Positions 1 through 9,441 of a DNA stretch of 64,000 nucleotides are shown piece after piece. Source of the stretch: JAJFHI01 sp050633705 (GTDB taxonomy: Bacteria > Pseudomonadota > Alphaproteobacteria > Rhizobiales > Hyphomicrobiaceae). Location of the stretch: the NCBI GenBank assembly GCA_050633705.1, contig JBOEGZ010000020.1, positions 124,001 to 188,000 on the forward strand, written 5' to 3'. Within the stretch, counting starts at the first letter, position 1; each line of letters begins with the position of its first letter. The position numbers and the translations under genes were made by a program. A model generated the notes under the pieces. That model worked only from the letters and a program-made list of their open reading frames with translations. It did no database searches and had not been told where the DNA came from.

Positions 1-2
1 GT

Positions 3-356
3 ACGGGCACTGTCGTGCTTCTCTTTATTGTCATCCTTTTGTTGCTAGGGATGATTCTCGATTCAATATCGATCTTACTTTTGACAATGCCCATCATGTT
101 GCCTGTCATGTTGGCACTTGGGCAAGATCCAATCTGGTTTGGGATTATCGCGATCGTCACCATCGAAATCGGGCTGCTGACACCTCCATTTGGCATGGTC
201 ATATTTGCGATGAAGGCCGTCTTGCCAGATGATGTGAAAATTGAAGAAATCTATCTTGGCACCGCACCTTTTTTGCTCGTCCTTTTGTTGGTTCTGGCCG
301 TGCTTGTTTGGGCTCCCGGCCTGACGCTTTGGGCGCCGAATTTACTATTCAACTAA
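3..356 (+). CDS. TRAP transporter large permease (DctM-like), C-terminal fragment
   Basis: The reading frame is open from the window edge and ends at 356, so only the last ~117 residues are present. They form very hydrophobic helices: one near the edge rich in L and I, one around IPIMLPVMLALGQDP-like sequence, and a last one ending WAPGLTLWAPNLLFN. The stretch LTPPFGMVIFAMKAV followed by a charged loop (PDDVKIEEIY) is typical of the end of the large membrane subunit of TRAP (tripartite ATP-independent periplasmic) transporters, which import organic acids with a periplasmic binding protein. The substrate cannot be told from this part. The partner subunits would lie upstream, outside the window. 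Confidence 0.8.
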   Translation, partial: TGTVVLLFIVILLLLGMILDSISILLLTMPIMLPVMLALGQDPIWFGIIAIVTIEIGLLTPPFGMVIFAMKAVLPDDVKIEEIYLGTAPFLLVLLLVLAVLVWAPGLTLWAPNLLFN

Positions 357-558
357 GGCTCCTCAATTTGCGCAGCGCAACACCAATGCGAACTTGGGAC
401 TATCACAACCCTCAAAGCAATGGGTGGTGGATTTCTTTTCGAAACAATTTGATTGGTCGCTCGAACACCACACCACTGCAGCCAGAAGACACTATCGCAC
501 CGACACGCCCTCAAACGAATATAGAAAAGCGTGCATAATTAAACAAATGGTGTGGGGT

Positions 559-2292
559 TCAATTTTGGTGAAGGACCATTTGTGGAAATGGGATTGTCCA
601 ATTATTGATATTACAGGCTTCAACGAGCAAGCGTGCCATCTCTCGCTCAATGTCCTCATATCGATCGGCGAATTCGCCGTCGATGTCGGCTTCGATTTCA
701 TAATCGATTGAAGAATCCCCGGCCTGGATCAGCTCAGCCTGGACATGACGCACGCCTTTGCCGTCAAGCAGCGCTTCAATGCCGTGTTTTACATGTTCGC
801 GAATCTTGTTTGGGATTTCGTCTGTCGCTTGCGCTTGATGGCGATAATCCAGACCGAATGTCACTTCGACACGGTATCCCGTTGACAAATTCCGCGGGGC
901 CTCGCTGATAAAGTCAGCCGTGGAATAGGTCAACCGTGCCCCGCCAAGCTCAACAAGCTGGACAAGTTCTGGAGTTTGAATGACGACACGGCCGATGCGA
1001 CCGTCTTTGAGTTGGACCCAGTCGTTCTTGCGTGTTGGAAACCAGGCTTCGTCGTTGGCAGCGGGGCGAGAATGCAAGCCAACAAGTTCGCGCACGGGCA
1101 ATGTAAACGTGCCGCCTTCTAGCTCGGGATTGACAAGGTCTGTGTGAAACCCAAGCTTTTCAACGCGCCATGGCACGCCAGCCAGCATCACCCTCTCATC
1201 TTCCTGTACTGCCCCAAGGTTGAGCAGCAGCGTTGTTTGCTCAATGATCGCCGGCAGCATTTTTAGGCCTATCCAAGACAACGCTATGGCAAACACCGAT
1301 GTTAGGCCGAGGAGTATCCAATCGTTAAAATAATTCAACACGTACATCATCGCAAAAAGCGAAATGATGACTGAAGCAACCTGAAAAATTAAACTGGCAA
1401 GGCGTATCGCGAAATTGCGCTTGATCCCTTTGCGTTTACCCGCAGCCCCCACCGCCTTGGCAGCAAATCGGCAGATACTAAAAACGCCAAAAAAAGCAAC
1501 CAACGACATCGCTAGATTAAAGCCACGGCTACGTAGAAAGTTCGTCGCGTACTGTCCGACTTCACTTGGCGCGTTGTCTTGCTCAATAAGACGTAACTCT
1601 AATTGTTGTTCGGCCGTTTGAGCCAGGTCAACGGCTTCTTTGTTGCGCTTTTGCCATGCACTTAGCAATTCACTTAGGTGTTTTTGCAGTTTTTCTGTGT
1701 CGTTATACGCCGCCTCGCTCTCAATATGAGATTGCAACTGAGAAATTCTTTGAATAGCGTTTGCTGACAGTTCTTTTTGATGCTCGGCTTCTGACAATGT
1801 TGTTCGAAGCTGTTCAATCTGACGTGCACTAGCGGTCGCAGACTTCATCATCTTAATGAACGGCTCAGCGAGCGCACCAAGTTCTGTTTCCAATTCAAAG
1901 GGCTTGGCGCTCTTGTCGGAAAACGCATCATCAGCCACACCTGTCGTAAGAGCGATCAGACGCGCTTCGAGTTGGGATAGTTTGTTCTGCTCGGTTTCTA
2001 TCTTGGCCTCTAATTCCTTTTTGCTTGCTTCCTCTTTGGCTGCCTCGAGTTCAACTTTCAAGCTGTCTATAACCTTGATCTGCTCAGCCTTGGAATCGAG
2101 TAGGTTTCCAAGCGTTCCGAGTGCTTCCCGCGCCATTTCCCGGCGTTCTTTTTCGGCATCCTTTTCGTTTTCCTCAGCGACGGCTTGGCTCGTCAAACTC
2201 GATGGCAAGGTAAAGTCCGCCACAAAGACAAGCAAAACAGCAAAAAACAAACAGACTTTTCGACTTAAGTTCATCTCGGACAGGACTTTCAT
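559..2292 (-). CDS. MscS-family mechanosensitive channel-like membrane protein
   Basis: A 577-residue protein if the ATG at 2292 is used. ATG 2274 is another option, and a TTG at 2340 would only lengthen the N-terminus; none has a clear ribosome site. Order of parts: a signal peptide or first helix (NLSRKVCLFFAVLLVFVADF), a long charged Glu/Lys/Ala-rich region of ~220 residues predicted to be coiled coil, three or four membrane helices, then a soluble C-terminal domain ending with NNWTIPFPQ. The IPFPQ ending and the preceding alpha/beta segment are typical of MscS proteins. The glycine/alanine-rich pore helix of classical MscS is not obvious and the beta domain is poorly conserved (VMLAGVPWRVEKLGF), so gating or selectivity may differ. 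It probably acts in the inner membrane, with the coiled coil in the periplasm. Confidence 0.75.
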   Translation of the reverse strand: MKVLSEMNLSRKVCLFFAVLLVFVADFTLPSSLTSQAVAEENEKDAEKERREMAREALGTLGNLLDSKAEQIKVIDSLKVELEAAKEEASKKELEAKIETEQNKLSQLEARLIALTTGVADDAFSDKSAKPFELETELGALAEPFIKMMKSATASARQIEQLRTTLSEAEHQKELSANAIQRISQLQSHIESEAAYNDTEKLQKHLSELLSAWQKRNKEAVDLAQTAEQQLELRLIEQDNAPSEVGQYATNFLRSRGFNLAMSLVAFFGVFSICRFAAKAVGAAGKRKGIKRNFAIRLASLIFQVASVIISLFAMMYVLNYFNDWILLGLTSVFAIALSWIGLKMLPAIIEQTTLLLNLGAVQEDERVMLAGVPWRVEKLGFHTDLVNPELEGGTFTLPVRELVGLHSRPAANDEAWFPTRKNDWVQLKDGRIGRVVIQTPELVQLVELGGARLTYSTADFISEAPRNLSTGYRVEVTFGLDYRHQAQATDEIPNKIREHVKHGIEALLDGKGVRHVQAELIQAGDSSIDYEIEADIDGEFADRYEDIEREMARLLVEACNINNWTIPFPQMVLHQN

Positions 2293-2798
2293 TGTTTTAA
2301 AGAGGGTTACAGTTCTGCTCTTATGCTTTGCAGCCAGCAAGTGTCATGCATCGTGATGCCACGGATGGCCCGTGCTTTGGCAAAAAATGCATTTTTTGCA
2401 CTTGGCAGGCTTTGGCGTGGCTATCGGAATGCTACTGAACTTATTGAGAAAGAAAAGACGCAAATATCATTTGCTAAGAAATTCTGCTTTGCGCCCAGGT
2501 CCTCTGAGTGACAATGCTTGTGATCAATCCATTGTGACGGGGCAGGCCGTTGATTACTATTTCAGATTTCTAGAAATACAATTTCGAACAGAGAACAAGG
2601 CAGATCAATAAAACGTTTTAATCACTGGACAGGGCAGTCATTGACTGCCCTGTCTCAGCTAATTGTTGCTGACATTCCCAACTTCTCGTTGCTCACAATT
2701 GCAAGAGATATGGGCCTCAGCCAACGCATGACACGTGATCAAACGGGCTGGCAATCGGTTCAAACAAAAGTCCCTTTGCCAGCCTGGCTGAAAAAAGT
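2293..2798. other. Intergenic region between katG and the MscS-like gene
   Basis: About 500 bases. It holds a perfect inverted repeat at 2628-2654, an AAAACGTTTT palindrome just before it, and a second, looser pair of arms (GGCTGGCAA at 2746-2754, TTGCCAGCC at 2776-2784) just after the katG stop. A plus-strand open frame of 79 codons at 2372-2611 shows no recognisable protein and no good ribosome site, so it was not called. Confidence 0.5.
2628..2654. repeat. 13-bp perfect inverted repeat, possible terminator
   Basis: The arms GACAGGGCAGTCA and TGACTGCCCTGTC are separated by one base, so RNA could fold into an ~11-bp hairpin with a short loop. On the minus strand it lies ~145 bases past the katG stop and is followed by an A/T-rich stretch without a pure T run. 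It could end katG transcription or be a protein-binding palindrome; the sequence does not decide. Confidence 0.45.
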
Positions 2799-4979
2799 TT
2801 AGGCGAGATCAAAGCGGTCGAGGTTCATGACCTTGTTCCAGGCCGCCACGAAGTCATTCACAAATGCCTTTTGCGCATCTTCGCTGGCGTAAACTTCCCC
2901 AATCGCTCGCAGTTGGGAATTTGAACCAAAGACAAGGTCAGCGCGTGTGCCAGTCCATTTAACCTCGCCCGTCGCCCGATCGAAGCCCTCATACATCCCT
3001 TCTGACGACGCCTTCCACTGTGTTGCCATGTCAAGGAGGTTGACAAAGAAATCGTTGCTCAACGTTTCTGGATTTTTGGTCAACACGCCATGTGAAGACT
3101 GACCCGTGTTTGCATTGAGCACGCGCAGACCTCCAACAAGAACTGTCATTTCCGGTGCGGTTAACGTCAAAAGTTGCGCGCGATCGACCAGCAATTCCTC
3201 TGCCGATTGAGCGAGACCGTTTTTGGCGTAATTACGGAATCCATCGGCGGCTGGCTCGAGGTAAGAAAAGGATTCAACTTCTGTCTGCTCTTGTGTGGCA
3301 TCGCCGCGCCCAGGTGTGAAGGGAACTTCGATGTCATGGCCTGCAGCTTTTGCAGCTTGTTCGACAGCCGCACACCCACCAAGCACGATGAGATCTGCAA
3401 GTGAGACCGTTTTACCGGAACTGGAAAAGTCCTTTTGAATGCTTTCTAGAACGCTGAGAACTTTACTCAACTCCTTCGGTTGATTGACCTCCCAGTCTTT
3501 TTGAGGGCTGAGGCGAATACGCGCCCCGTTTGCACCACCACGTTTGTCACTGCCACGGAAAGTCGACGCCGAGGCCCAAGCGGTGTTGGTCAATTGCGCA
3601 ATGGAAAGACCTGAGCTGAGGATCTTTGCTTTGAGGTTGGCAATATCGGATGAGCCGATCAACTCATGGCCCACTTGTGGTATTGGATCTTGCCAATTGA
3701 GGTCTTCTTGCGGGACTTGTGCACCAAGATAACAAGAGCGTGGCCCCATATCGCGATGTGTCAGTTTAAACCATGCGCGTGCGAATGCGTCGGCAAATTG
3801 ATCCGGATTTTCATGGAACCGTTTTGAGATCGGCCCATAAATCGGATCCATTTTCATGGCCATGTCCGCCGTGGTCATCATAAGCGCCTGGGTCTTTGAC
3901 GGGTCGCTTGCGTCAGGTGCGGTGTTGGCCCCAGAGGCAGCCGTTGGTGTCCACTGATGCGCACCAGCCGGGCTTTTGGTCAATTCCCAGTCGTATCCCA
4001 GGAGAACATCGAAATAGCCATTGTCCCACTGCACAGGGTTTGGTGTCCACGGCCCCTCAATTCCGCTGGTAATTGCGTCACTGCCTTTGCCACTGGCGAA
4101 ACTTTGCTTCCAACCAAGGCCTTGTTCTTCAATGCTGGCGGCCTCAGGTTCACGACCTACGTATTTTTCCGCATCACCTGCGCCGTGGGCCTTGCCGAAG
4201 GTGTGACCACCTGCGGTAAGGGCGACAGTTTCCTCATCGTTCATGGCCATGCGGGCAAACGTTTCACGAATGTCTCTGGCCGAGGCAAGCGGGTCTGGAT
4301 TGCCATTTGGACCTTCAGGATTGACGTAAATCAGTCCCATTTGAACAGCACCGAGTGGGTCTGCTAAATCTCTGTCGCCGCTGTAACGCTCATCACCCAG
4401 CCACGTCGTTTCTGGACCCCAGTAAATGTCTTCTTCTGGCTCCCAGACATCGACACGTCCGCCACCAAAACCAAACGTTTTAAAACCCATTGTTTCAAGT
4501 GCACGGTTACCGGCCAGTATCATTAAGTCTGCCCAGGAGATCTTTTTGCCGTACTTTTGCTTGATCGGCCAAAGCAACCGGCGGGCTTTATCGAGATTGC
4601 CATTGTCCGGCCAACTGTTGAGAGGAGCAAATCGCTGTGTACCAGTCGACGCACCGCCACGACCATCCTGAACACGATAGGTTCCAGCACTGTGCCAGGC
4701 CATACGAATGAAGAGCGGTCCATAATGGCCATAGTCAGCAGGCCACCAGTCCTGTGAATCCGTCATCAACGCATCGAGATCTTTTGTCAACGCATCAAAG
4801 TCGAGGCTTTCGAATTCTTGCCTATAATCGAACTTCTCACCCATTGGGTCGGTCAACGGCGAATTTTGATGCAGTATCTTCAAGTTTAACTGCTTGGGCC
4901 ACCAATGTTGGTTTGCTGTGCTCCCTGTCGCCTTGTGTCCGCTCATTACAGGGCACTTACCAATAGTCATCTCGTTCAT
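2799..4979 (-). CDS. katG: Catalase-peroxidase KatG
   Basis: Bifunctional heme enzyme that destroys hydrogen peroxide. From the ATG at 4979 it has 726 residues, the usual KatG length, made of two peroxidase-like domains. The distal site is visible as RMAWHSAGTYR (Arg92, Trp95, His96). The loop Tyr in GLIYVNPEGPNG, which forms the Met-Tyr-Trp adduct with Trp95, is present, as is the proximal heme ligand in TAGGHTFGKAHG. There is no signal peptide, so it is cytoplasmic. A TTG at 5027 would extend the frame, but the FNR-like box at 5048-5061 would place a class II transcript start near 5013, which favours the ATG at 4979. No neighbouring oxyR was found. Confidence 0.97.
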   Translation of the reverse strand: MNEMTIGKCPVMSGHKATGSTANQHWWPKQLNLKILHQNSPLTDPMGEKFDYRQEFESLDFDALTKDLDALMTDSQDWWPADYGHYGPLFIRMAWHSAGTYRVQDGRGGASTGTQRFAPLNSWPDNGNLDKARRLLWPIKQKYGKKISWADLMILAGNRALETMGFKTFGFGGGRVDVWEPEEDIYWGPETTWLGDERYSGDRDLADPLGAVQMGLIYVNPEGPNGNPDPLASARDIRETFARMAMNDEETVALTAGGHTFGKAHGAGDAEKYVGREPEAASIEEQGLGWKQSFASGKGSDAITSGIEGPWTPNPVQWDNGYFDVLLGYDWELTKSPAGAHQWTPTAASGANTAPDASDPSKTQALMMTTADMAMKMDPIYGPISKRFHENPDQFADAFARAWFKLTHRDMGPRSCYLGAQVPQEDLNWQDPIPQVGHELIGSSDIANLKAKILSSGLSIAQLTNTAWASASTFRGSDKRGGANGARIRLSPQKDWEVNQPKELSKVLSVLESIQKDFSSSGKTVSLADLIVLGGCAAVEQAAKAAGHDIEVPFTPGRGDATQEQTEVESFSYLEPAADGFRNYAKNGLAQSAEELLVDRAQLLTLTAPEMTVLVGGLRVLNANTGQSSHGVLTKNPETLSNDFFVNLLDMATQWKASSEGMYEGFDRATGEVKWTGTRADLVFGSNSQLRAIGEVYASEDAQKAFVNDFVAAWNKVMNLDRFDLA

Positions 4980-5567
4980 TTCAAAATCCGATCGTACGTT
5001 CAGTTGTTGAATTTTCTCAGCATGCAAGGTTGGCGGAAACCTAGTCGATGATATAGATCAGGTCCAATTGTAATAAATTCATATTTCGATAATTTTTTCT
5101 GATGAACCAAGACTGACGTTGTGCGCCGATAAGACAAAATACGCCCTTTCGCCGGATCGAGGATCCAATGCATCAATCGCAGTATTGGTTTGATACTGTA
5201 TGGCAGCACTGGAACCTCCAAACCGTTCGCACACCTGCCATATAGATCGTCTTGATGTTGTTTGGCTCAGACCGCCTCAAGCTCTTGGAACCGGGCAACT
5301 TTGCCAAACAAGTTACTCCAACCAGCTAGCGATACCGAAGAGCGAGTTTCTTAACCCTCTTCCGCTTTGACATAAGTCAACTGAAGCACCCGGCTTACAC
5401 AATCACCGCATTATCGGCGGGGCTGTTGGTATGTTGGTATCCGGGGGGAGGAAGCGTTCGTGGCTGACGACTGATGCAAACCAAATCCAAAATTTGATTG
5501 CATGCAACGATCATGCATAACTGACAAAAACAATCGTGTTCTGTCATGGAAAATAGAAAGCGCGACA
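4980..5567. other. Divergent intergenic region upstream of katG and the secreted-protein gene
   Basis: About 590 bases between two divergent genes. Apart from the FNR-like box at 5048-5061 and a short direct repeat (TGTTGGTA twice, near 5424-5440), nothing clear was found. The short open frames here have no recognisable product. Confidence 0.4.
5048..5061 (-). promoter_or_regulatory. FNR/FixK-type box upstream of katG
   Basis: The sequence aTGATatagATCAg matches the inner eight bases of the TTGAT-N4-ATCAA consensus on both sides. Its centre (5054.5) lies ~75 bases before the katG ATG. A class II position (-41.5) would start the transcript near 5013, leaving a ~34-base leader. The outer bases deviate, so this is a moderate site. 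Confidence 0.45.
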
Positions 5568-7163
5568 ATGAAGGCTTCAAAATTTTATCTCAGCATCGCT
5601 TCAGGTGTTGCTGGTGTTTTAATTTACGTCGGCTCTTTTTCGACGGCCGCATTGTCAGATGATCGCGCGAAATGGCAGTTCAGCGAATACAACGACCCAT
5701 CGAATAAGGGGCGAACAACCGCCCGATTGACGCTCGGCGTACCAGAAACAGACGCTGCGCAGTTCAGCGCGATTTGCTCGGCATCCAACAGTACCAGGGT
5801 CGAAAATTCTGTCATCGAGCTTTCGATGGATGTTGGAAACAAAAGAGACGGAGAGGATATTGAAGTCCTCTTTTCCGGTGGTGGTTTTGCTCACACCGTT
5901 AAAGGAGAAGTCTATGGCCAAAATGCTGAGGTTGGCATTTCCGGCGTTGTGATCCGTCCAAAACACAACGACAAACTTTGGGCCGCGCTAACAGAAAAAA
6001 ACGCTCTCGACTATGTTGTGCTAGGCTTTCGTGCTTCGACACTCAATCTTGCAAACAACAAGGCACAAATCGAAAGCTTCATCAGGGCCTGCCGCGATTA
6101 TGCCGATGCAGCCCGGACCACCGCAAACGCGAGCGATCCACAATCAAGCGCAACTGGGTCGCCTTCAGCGCAATCCGGCCTCACAGAAAAAGAAGCTTTC
6201 GAAAACGCCAAGGATCTCAACACGATTGAAGGTTGGGAAGCATTTCTAAATAGCTACAACACCGGTTTTCGCGCCGACCTTGCCCGCGCCTACGTCAAAC
6301 GTCTGACGAGCGAGGCGCGCGCCACGCCCGCACCACCGCGCGCCACCACGGACAACACCCCAAGCAGACAAACCGTCAACCTGCGCACGCTTGACCCCGG
6401 CCCCGGCACAACACCCTGGGTGACGGGCAAGAAAAGGCTAGCAACGACAGGCAATAAAGCCGTTTATTCCGCCAGCGTGCGCGCAAAGGGTGTCGAGCTT
6501 ACGACTTATTGTGTCGACTGGAGCCAAACCGGTGGTATTGGCCAAGGCATATTCGCAATTCTGAAAGAATATCCACCAAGCGCTTACCCGGAATACAACC
6601 AACGCATCAAACAAGCACTGACAAACGCTGGCACTCATCAAAGTGGTCACAAAAAGATCCGCGTTTTATTTTCCAGCGGCATTGAGGCCCCCTCCATGAC
6701 AGCCCATCAGTCATCTGCAAATGGTGAGCTGATGATTGGCACTGCGGGACAAGCGATAAGCCAAGGAACGGCCTTATCGTCGATGTTAACCGAACAATCC
6801 ATGACGGTGTTAGCACCCCCGTTTAGCTCAACACTACAATTGACGGGCAGCCGGGAAGCGATCTGTCGCATGGCAAATCGGTGCGGTGCGGACGTGGCGG
6901 GATGCGCTGGCTTAGAAACACCAACCGCAGAGAGATACACCCCGGCGCCAAAAAAGCGTCCTGTGAAAAAGGTCAGAAAGAAGAAAAGGAAAAAGAAGAA
7001 AAATTTGGCGCGCACAAAATATGACGCAAAGCGCGGTTGCAGGCGCGGCACGCGTTATGTCGGCGGCAAGTGCCGCAACGCAAGCAATGCGTCACAATTT
7101 TGCGGACCTGGTTATGCCCCTCGCAATGGAAAATGCACACAAGGTGCAAGTTACAATTTTTAA
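5568..7163 (+). CDS. Secreted protein of unknown function with polylysine stretch and cysteine-rich tail
   Basis: 531 residues from the ATG at 5568, which has GAAAG in front; an upstream frame to 5502 is open but has no secretion-type start. A signal peptide (about residues 1-30, cut near AALS/DD) leads to a ~170-residue domain of alternating strands with a Cys pair. Next comes a short helical motif (EKEAFENAKDLNTIEGWEAF...GFRADLARAYVKRL) often seen in secreted alphaproteobacterial proteins. A Ala/Thr/Pro linker and a second globular region with several cysteines follow. The C-terminus has about 20 mostly Lys/Arg residues (KKRPVKKVRKKKRKKKKN) and then ~50 residues with four cysteines and the pattern GTRYVGGKCRN / GPGYAPRNGKC. 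The basic tail suggests binding to an acidic polymer such as cell-surface polysaccharide (inference). It overlaps the convergent gene by 4 bases at the stop codons. Confidence 0.75.
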   Translation: MKASKFYLSIASGVAGVLIYVGSFSTAALSDDRAKWQFSEYNDPSNKGRTTARLTLGVPETDAAQFSAICSASNSTRVENSVIELSMDVGNKRDGEDIEVLFSGGGFAHTVKGEVYGQNAEVGISGVVIRPKHNDKLWAALTEKNALDYVVLGFRASTLNLANNKAQIESFIRACRDYADAARTTANASDPQSSATGSPSAQSGLTEKEAFENAKDLNTIEGWEAFLNSYNTGFRADLARAYVKRLTSEARATPAPPRATTDNTPSRQTVNLRTLDPGPGTTPWVTGKKRLATTGNKAVYSASVRAKGVELTTYCVDWSQTGGIGQGIFAILKEYPPSAYPEYNQRIKQALTNAGTHQSGHKKIRVLFSSGIEAPSMTAHQSSANGELMIGTAGQAISQGTALSSMLTEQSMTVLAPPFSSTLQLTGSREAICRMANRCGADVAGCAGLETPTAERYTPAPKKRPVKKVRKKKRKKKKNLARTKYDAKRGCRRGTRYVGGKCRNASNASQFCGPGYAPRNGKCTQGASYNF

Positions 7164-7546
7164 AAGAAGGTCAAAGCAACGGTGGCGACTATAACTGATA
7201 CGATCGCAACAGCAGATGTTGCACGCGCAGTGGCATACGTTCGGATGTAAGCGTCCATAACATCATCACCGGTGCTTGCGTATCGCACCACGTGGGCGAC
7301 GTCGTCACCTTGCACTTCGGTATCATCTTTAACCAGTGTCGCAAACTTTGGGAAAAAAGCTGAGCACAGAACAAAAAAAGCGACGTTGTAGGCAACGGCC
7401 GCTGCACCGAATATTGCAATCCCCCAAATCCAATCGAGCCCTGGTCCTTCAGACGAGTTCGCCCACCAAAGCCCCGCCAAAAAAAAGATACCACCGACGG
7501 CAACTGCCGCCAGCCATAACGTGCGCAACTTTTTTATCTCGTTCAT
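7160..7546 (-). CDS. Small membrane protein of unknown function
   Basis: 128 residues from the ATG at 7546 (a GTG at 7576 would add ten). The N-terminus MNEIKKLRTLWLAAVAVGG starts a first membrane helix, a second spans about residues 35-62, and a third closes the protein (ATSAVAIVSVIVATVALTFF). Between them is a short soluble loop with the acidic stretch KDDTEVQGDDVAHVV. No family was recognised. Its stop overlaps that of the convergent secreted-protein gene, so the two transcripts run into each other. Confidence 0.6.
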   Translation of the reverse strand: MNEIKKLRTLWLAAVAVGGIFFLAGLWWANSSEGPGLDWIWGIAIFGAAAVAYNVAFFVLCSAFFPKFATLVKDDTEVQGDDVAHVVRYASTGDDVMDAYIRTYATARATSAVAIVSVIVATVALTFF

Positions 7547-7681
7547 AACTTGAAATCGCTTGCCAAAATTCGCCACAAACTGCGCGGGCGTGCCAATATT
7601 AGAAAGAAAAGTTTGCCTTTATCGTAGCCCCTAATAGAGCAAAACAGAAGCTGACACGACAAAGCGACAAACTTAACCCCT

Positions 7682-9307
7682 TTAGTCCGTTGTTTTCAGC
7701 ATTGTTTTCTGCACAACCGCAATGGTGATGAGTGGCGCCAGAACTGAAACGACAGCGACCGCAATCAACAACCAACCCAATGCACTATAGTCAGCCGGCA
7801 CCTCAATAGCGCTCGTCGCTCGGTCGCGAACCTCCCGCGTCACCACGAACATCTGGTTGAGGTATTTCGTCAAAAGGCTGCTGGCTGACAGCGCTAGATT
7901 TGTAAAGGACGCCATAACTGCAAAGAAGGTCGCCTTCAGGTGGGTTGGCGCGTTGCGGGCGATCCATGCCAACATTGGAATCATTGCAATTTGACCCAGT
8001 GGAGATTCAATTGCCGTATCAATCAACGCAATAAAGCGTGCATCAACCACGCCGCCGGTCATGGGTGCCGTCCATTGATGCAGACCGTAGTAAAGGCCAA
8101 TATTGGGCAGGAATAAAAGTCCCCCGACGAGGGTCAACAGCACGACAATATAAGTGATTGACCGGCGTGCCATCAGCGGCCTGAGCACAACCATTCCAAC
8201 CAACGTTAAGACCGACGCAATTAATGAAAGAACGGAAATGAATTGCTGATCGAATTTCAACACATCGATCTCAAACCACGTCGCGCCTGGACCAGGCAAT
8301 GGCACAGCACGAAACACAAAAATGATGATTGCCGTTCCCAATAGCGCCATCGCTTTATCGCGATCAAGTTCACGTATCAATTGCGACATCAAAAATAAAA
8401 CGATGCCCATAGAACAAGCAAAAACAATTTCTTGCGAAAAAGGAACGTCTAAAATTCCAACGACGAGTGTAAGCAGAACGAATGCCAATCCACCGATAAA
8501 GTACAACGGATTAACTTCTGTTTTTTCACTTTGAAAATGGATGATCTTATTGACTTCATCAATTGCCAAACCGCTGCGAAGCAACTCTTGTTTGCGACGA
8601 TTCTTAATCCAAGAGGCGAGAATAACCCCACTTATCGAGATCAAAGGAATCATAAGAGCAATCAAATATATTTGCGCGTAGATTGCCGTCTTCTCAGCGG
8701 GCACCATCTCCTCAACACCGTCGAACATAAAGATATTGACCAACGCAACACCAACCGATCCGCTGATAAGTGCAATGCGGCCAAGAGTTTGCATCGTTGT
8801 GTGAAGGGCCTTTGTCTCAGCCTCACCAATCTCATGGCCATTCGCATCGACACGCGGAACGGCCTCGACTGACATCGCGTCTGCAACGGCGTCTTGAGTG
8901 ACGTATCCAAGCGGTGCAAGTATCACACTCACCACGTACCAGGCCTCAAGCGACATCACCTGGGCCATGCGATCCGGCGCAGTAATAAGCGCGTACATAA
9001 TCAAAATACTGGCAGCAATAAGTGCCGCGCCGATATAAACCAGCAACGCTTTCCAACGCCAGATGACATCGACAAGATGACCGAGCGGCATTTTCAAGGC
9101 CCATGGCAGACCAGCCCAAAATGCCAGCCCGGCAAGAAACGACGCCGAAAGACCAAGAGTTTCTTTGACGTAGAACGTTCCGACGATCGCGCTCAGTCCA
9201 GAAATTCCAGCGGCAAAGTACACCATAAGTGGGGGCAGAAATGACCATCGCAATTGACGACCGAGGTCAAAAATTACTGCATCAAGCCAGTTAAAAAGCC
9301 TCAGCAT
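7682..9307 (-). CDS. Major-facilitator transporter of the BT1 (folate-biopterin) type
   Basis: 541 residues with about 12-14 hydrophobic helices, starting at the ATG at 9307. The segment GYVTQDAVADAMSVEAV after helix 4 resembles the QD-VADA signature of BT1/FBT transporters, which carry folates, pteridines or S-adenosylmethionine in other organisms. The helix-2/3 loop KMPLGHLVDVIWRWK also fits the superfamily. A long cytoplasmic loop with EIGEAETKALHTTMQT precedes helix 5. It stands alone, so the substrate is unknown. Relation to the light-harvesting PucC group is a less likely reading. Confidence 0.7.
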   Translation of the reverse strand: MLRLFNWLDAVIFDLGRQLRWSFLPPLMVYFAAGISGLSAIVGTFYVKETLGLSASFLAGLAFWAGLPWALKMPLGHLVDVIWRWKALLVYIGAALIAASILIMYALITAPDRMAQVMSLEAWYVVSVILAPLGYVTQDAVADAMSVEAVPRVDANGHEIGEAETKALHTTMQTLGRIALISGSVGVALVNIFMFDGVEEMVPAEKTAIYAQIYLIALMIPLISISGVILASWIKNRRKQELLRSGLAIDEVNKIIHFQSEKTEVNPLYFIGGLAFVLLTLVVGILDVPFSQEIVFACSMGIVLFLMSQLIRELDRDKAMALLGTAIIIFVFRAVPLPGPGATWFEIDVLKFDQQFISVLSLIASVLTLVGMVVLRPLMARRSITYIVVLLTLVGGLLFLPNIGLYYGLHQWTAPMTGGVVDARFIALIDTAIESPLGQIAMIPMLAWIARNAPTHLKATFFAVMASFTNLALSASSLLTKYLNQMFVVTREVRDRATSAIEVPADYSALGWLLIAVAVVSVLAPLITIAVVQKTMLKTTD

Positions 9308-9441
9308 TTAATGGGTACCTGGAATTCGGGGAAAAATTGAAATACGTCGACACGGCGCAAACATACTCATTCTGATCGAGCACCCGCAATACCGCAAACC
9401 TCGCAATCTTGTCAGTGCCATGAGACGTGTGAATTTCAGTC

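Noticed and set aside
2372..2611. 79-codon plus-strand frame starting MLWQKMHFLHLAGFG
   Set aside because: No ribosome site and no recognised product, in a region that otherwise looks like gene-end DNA.
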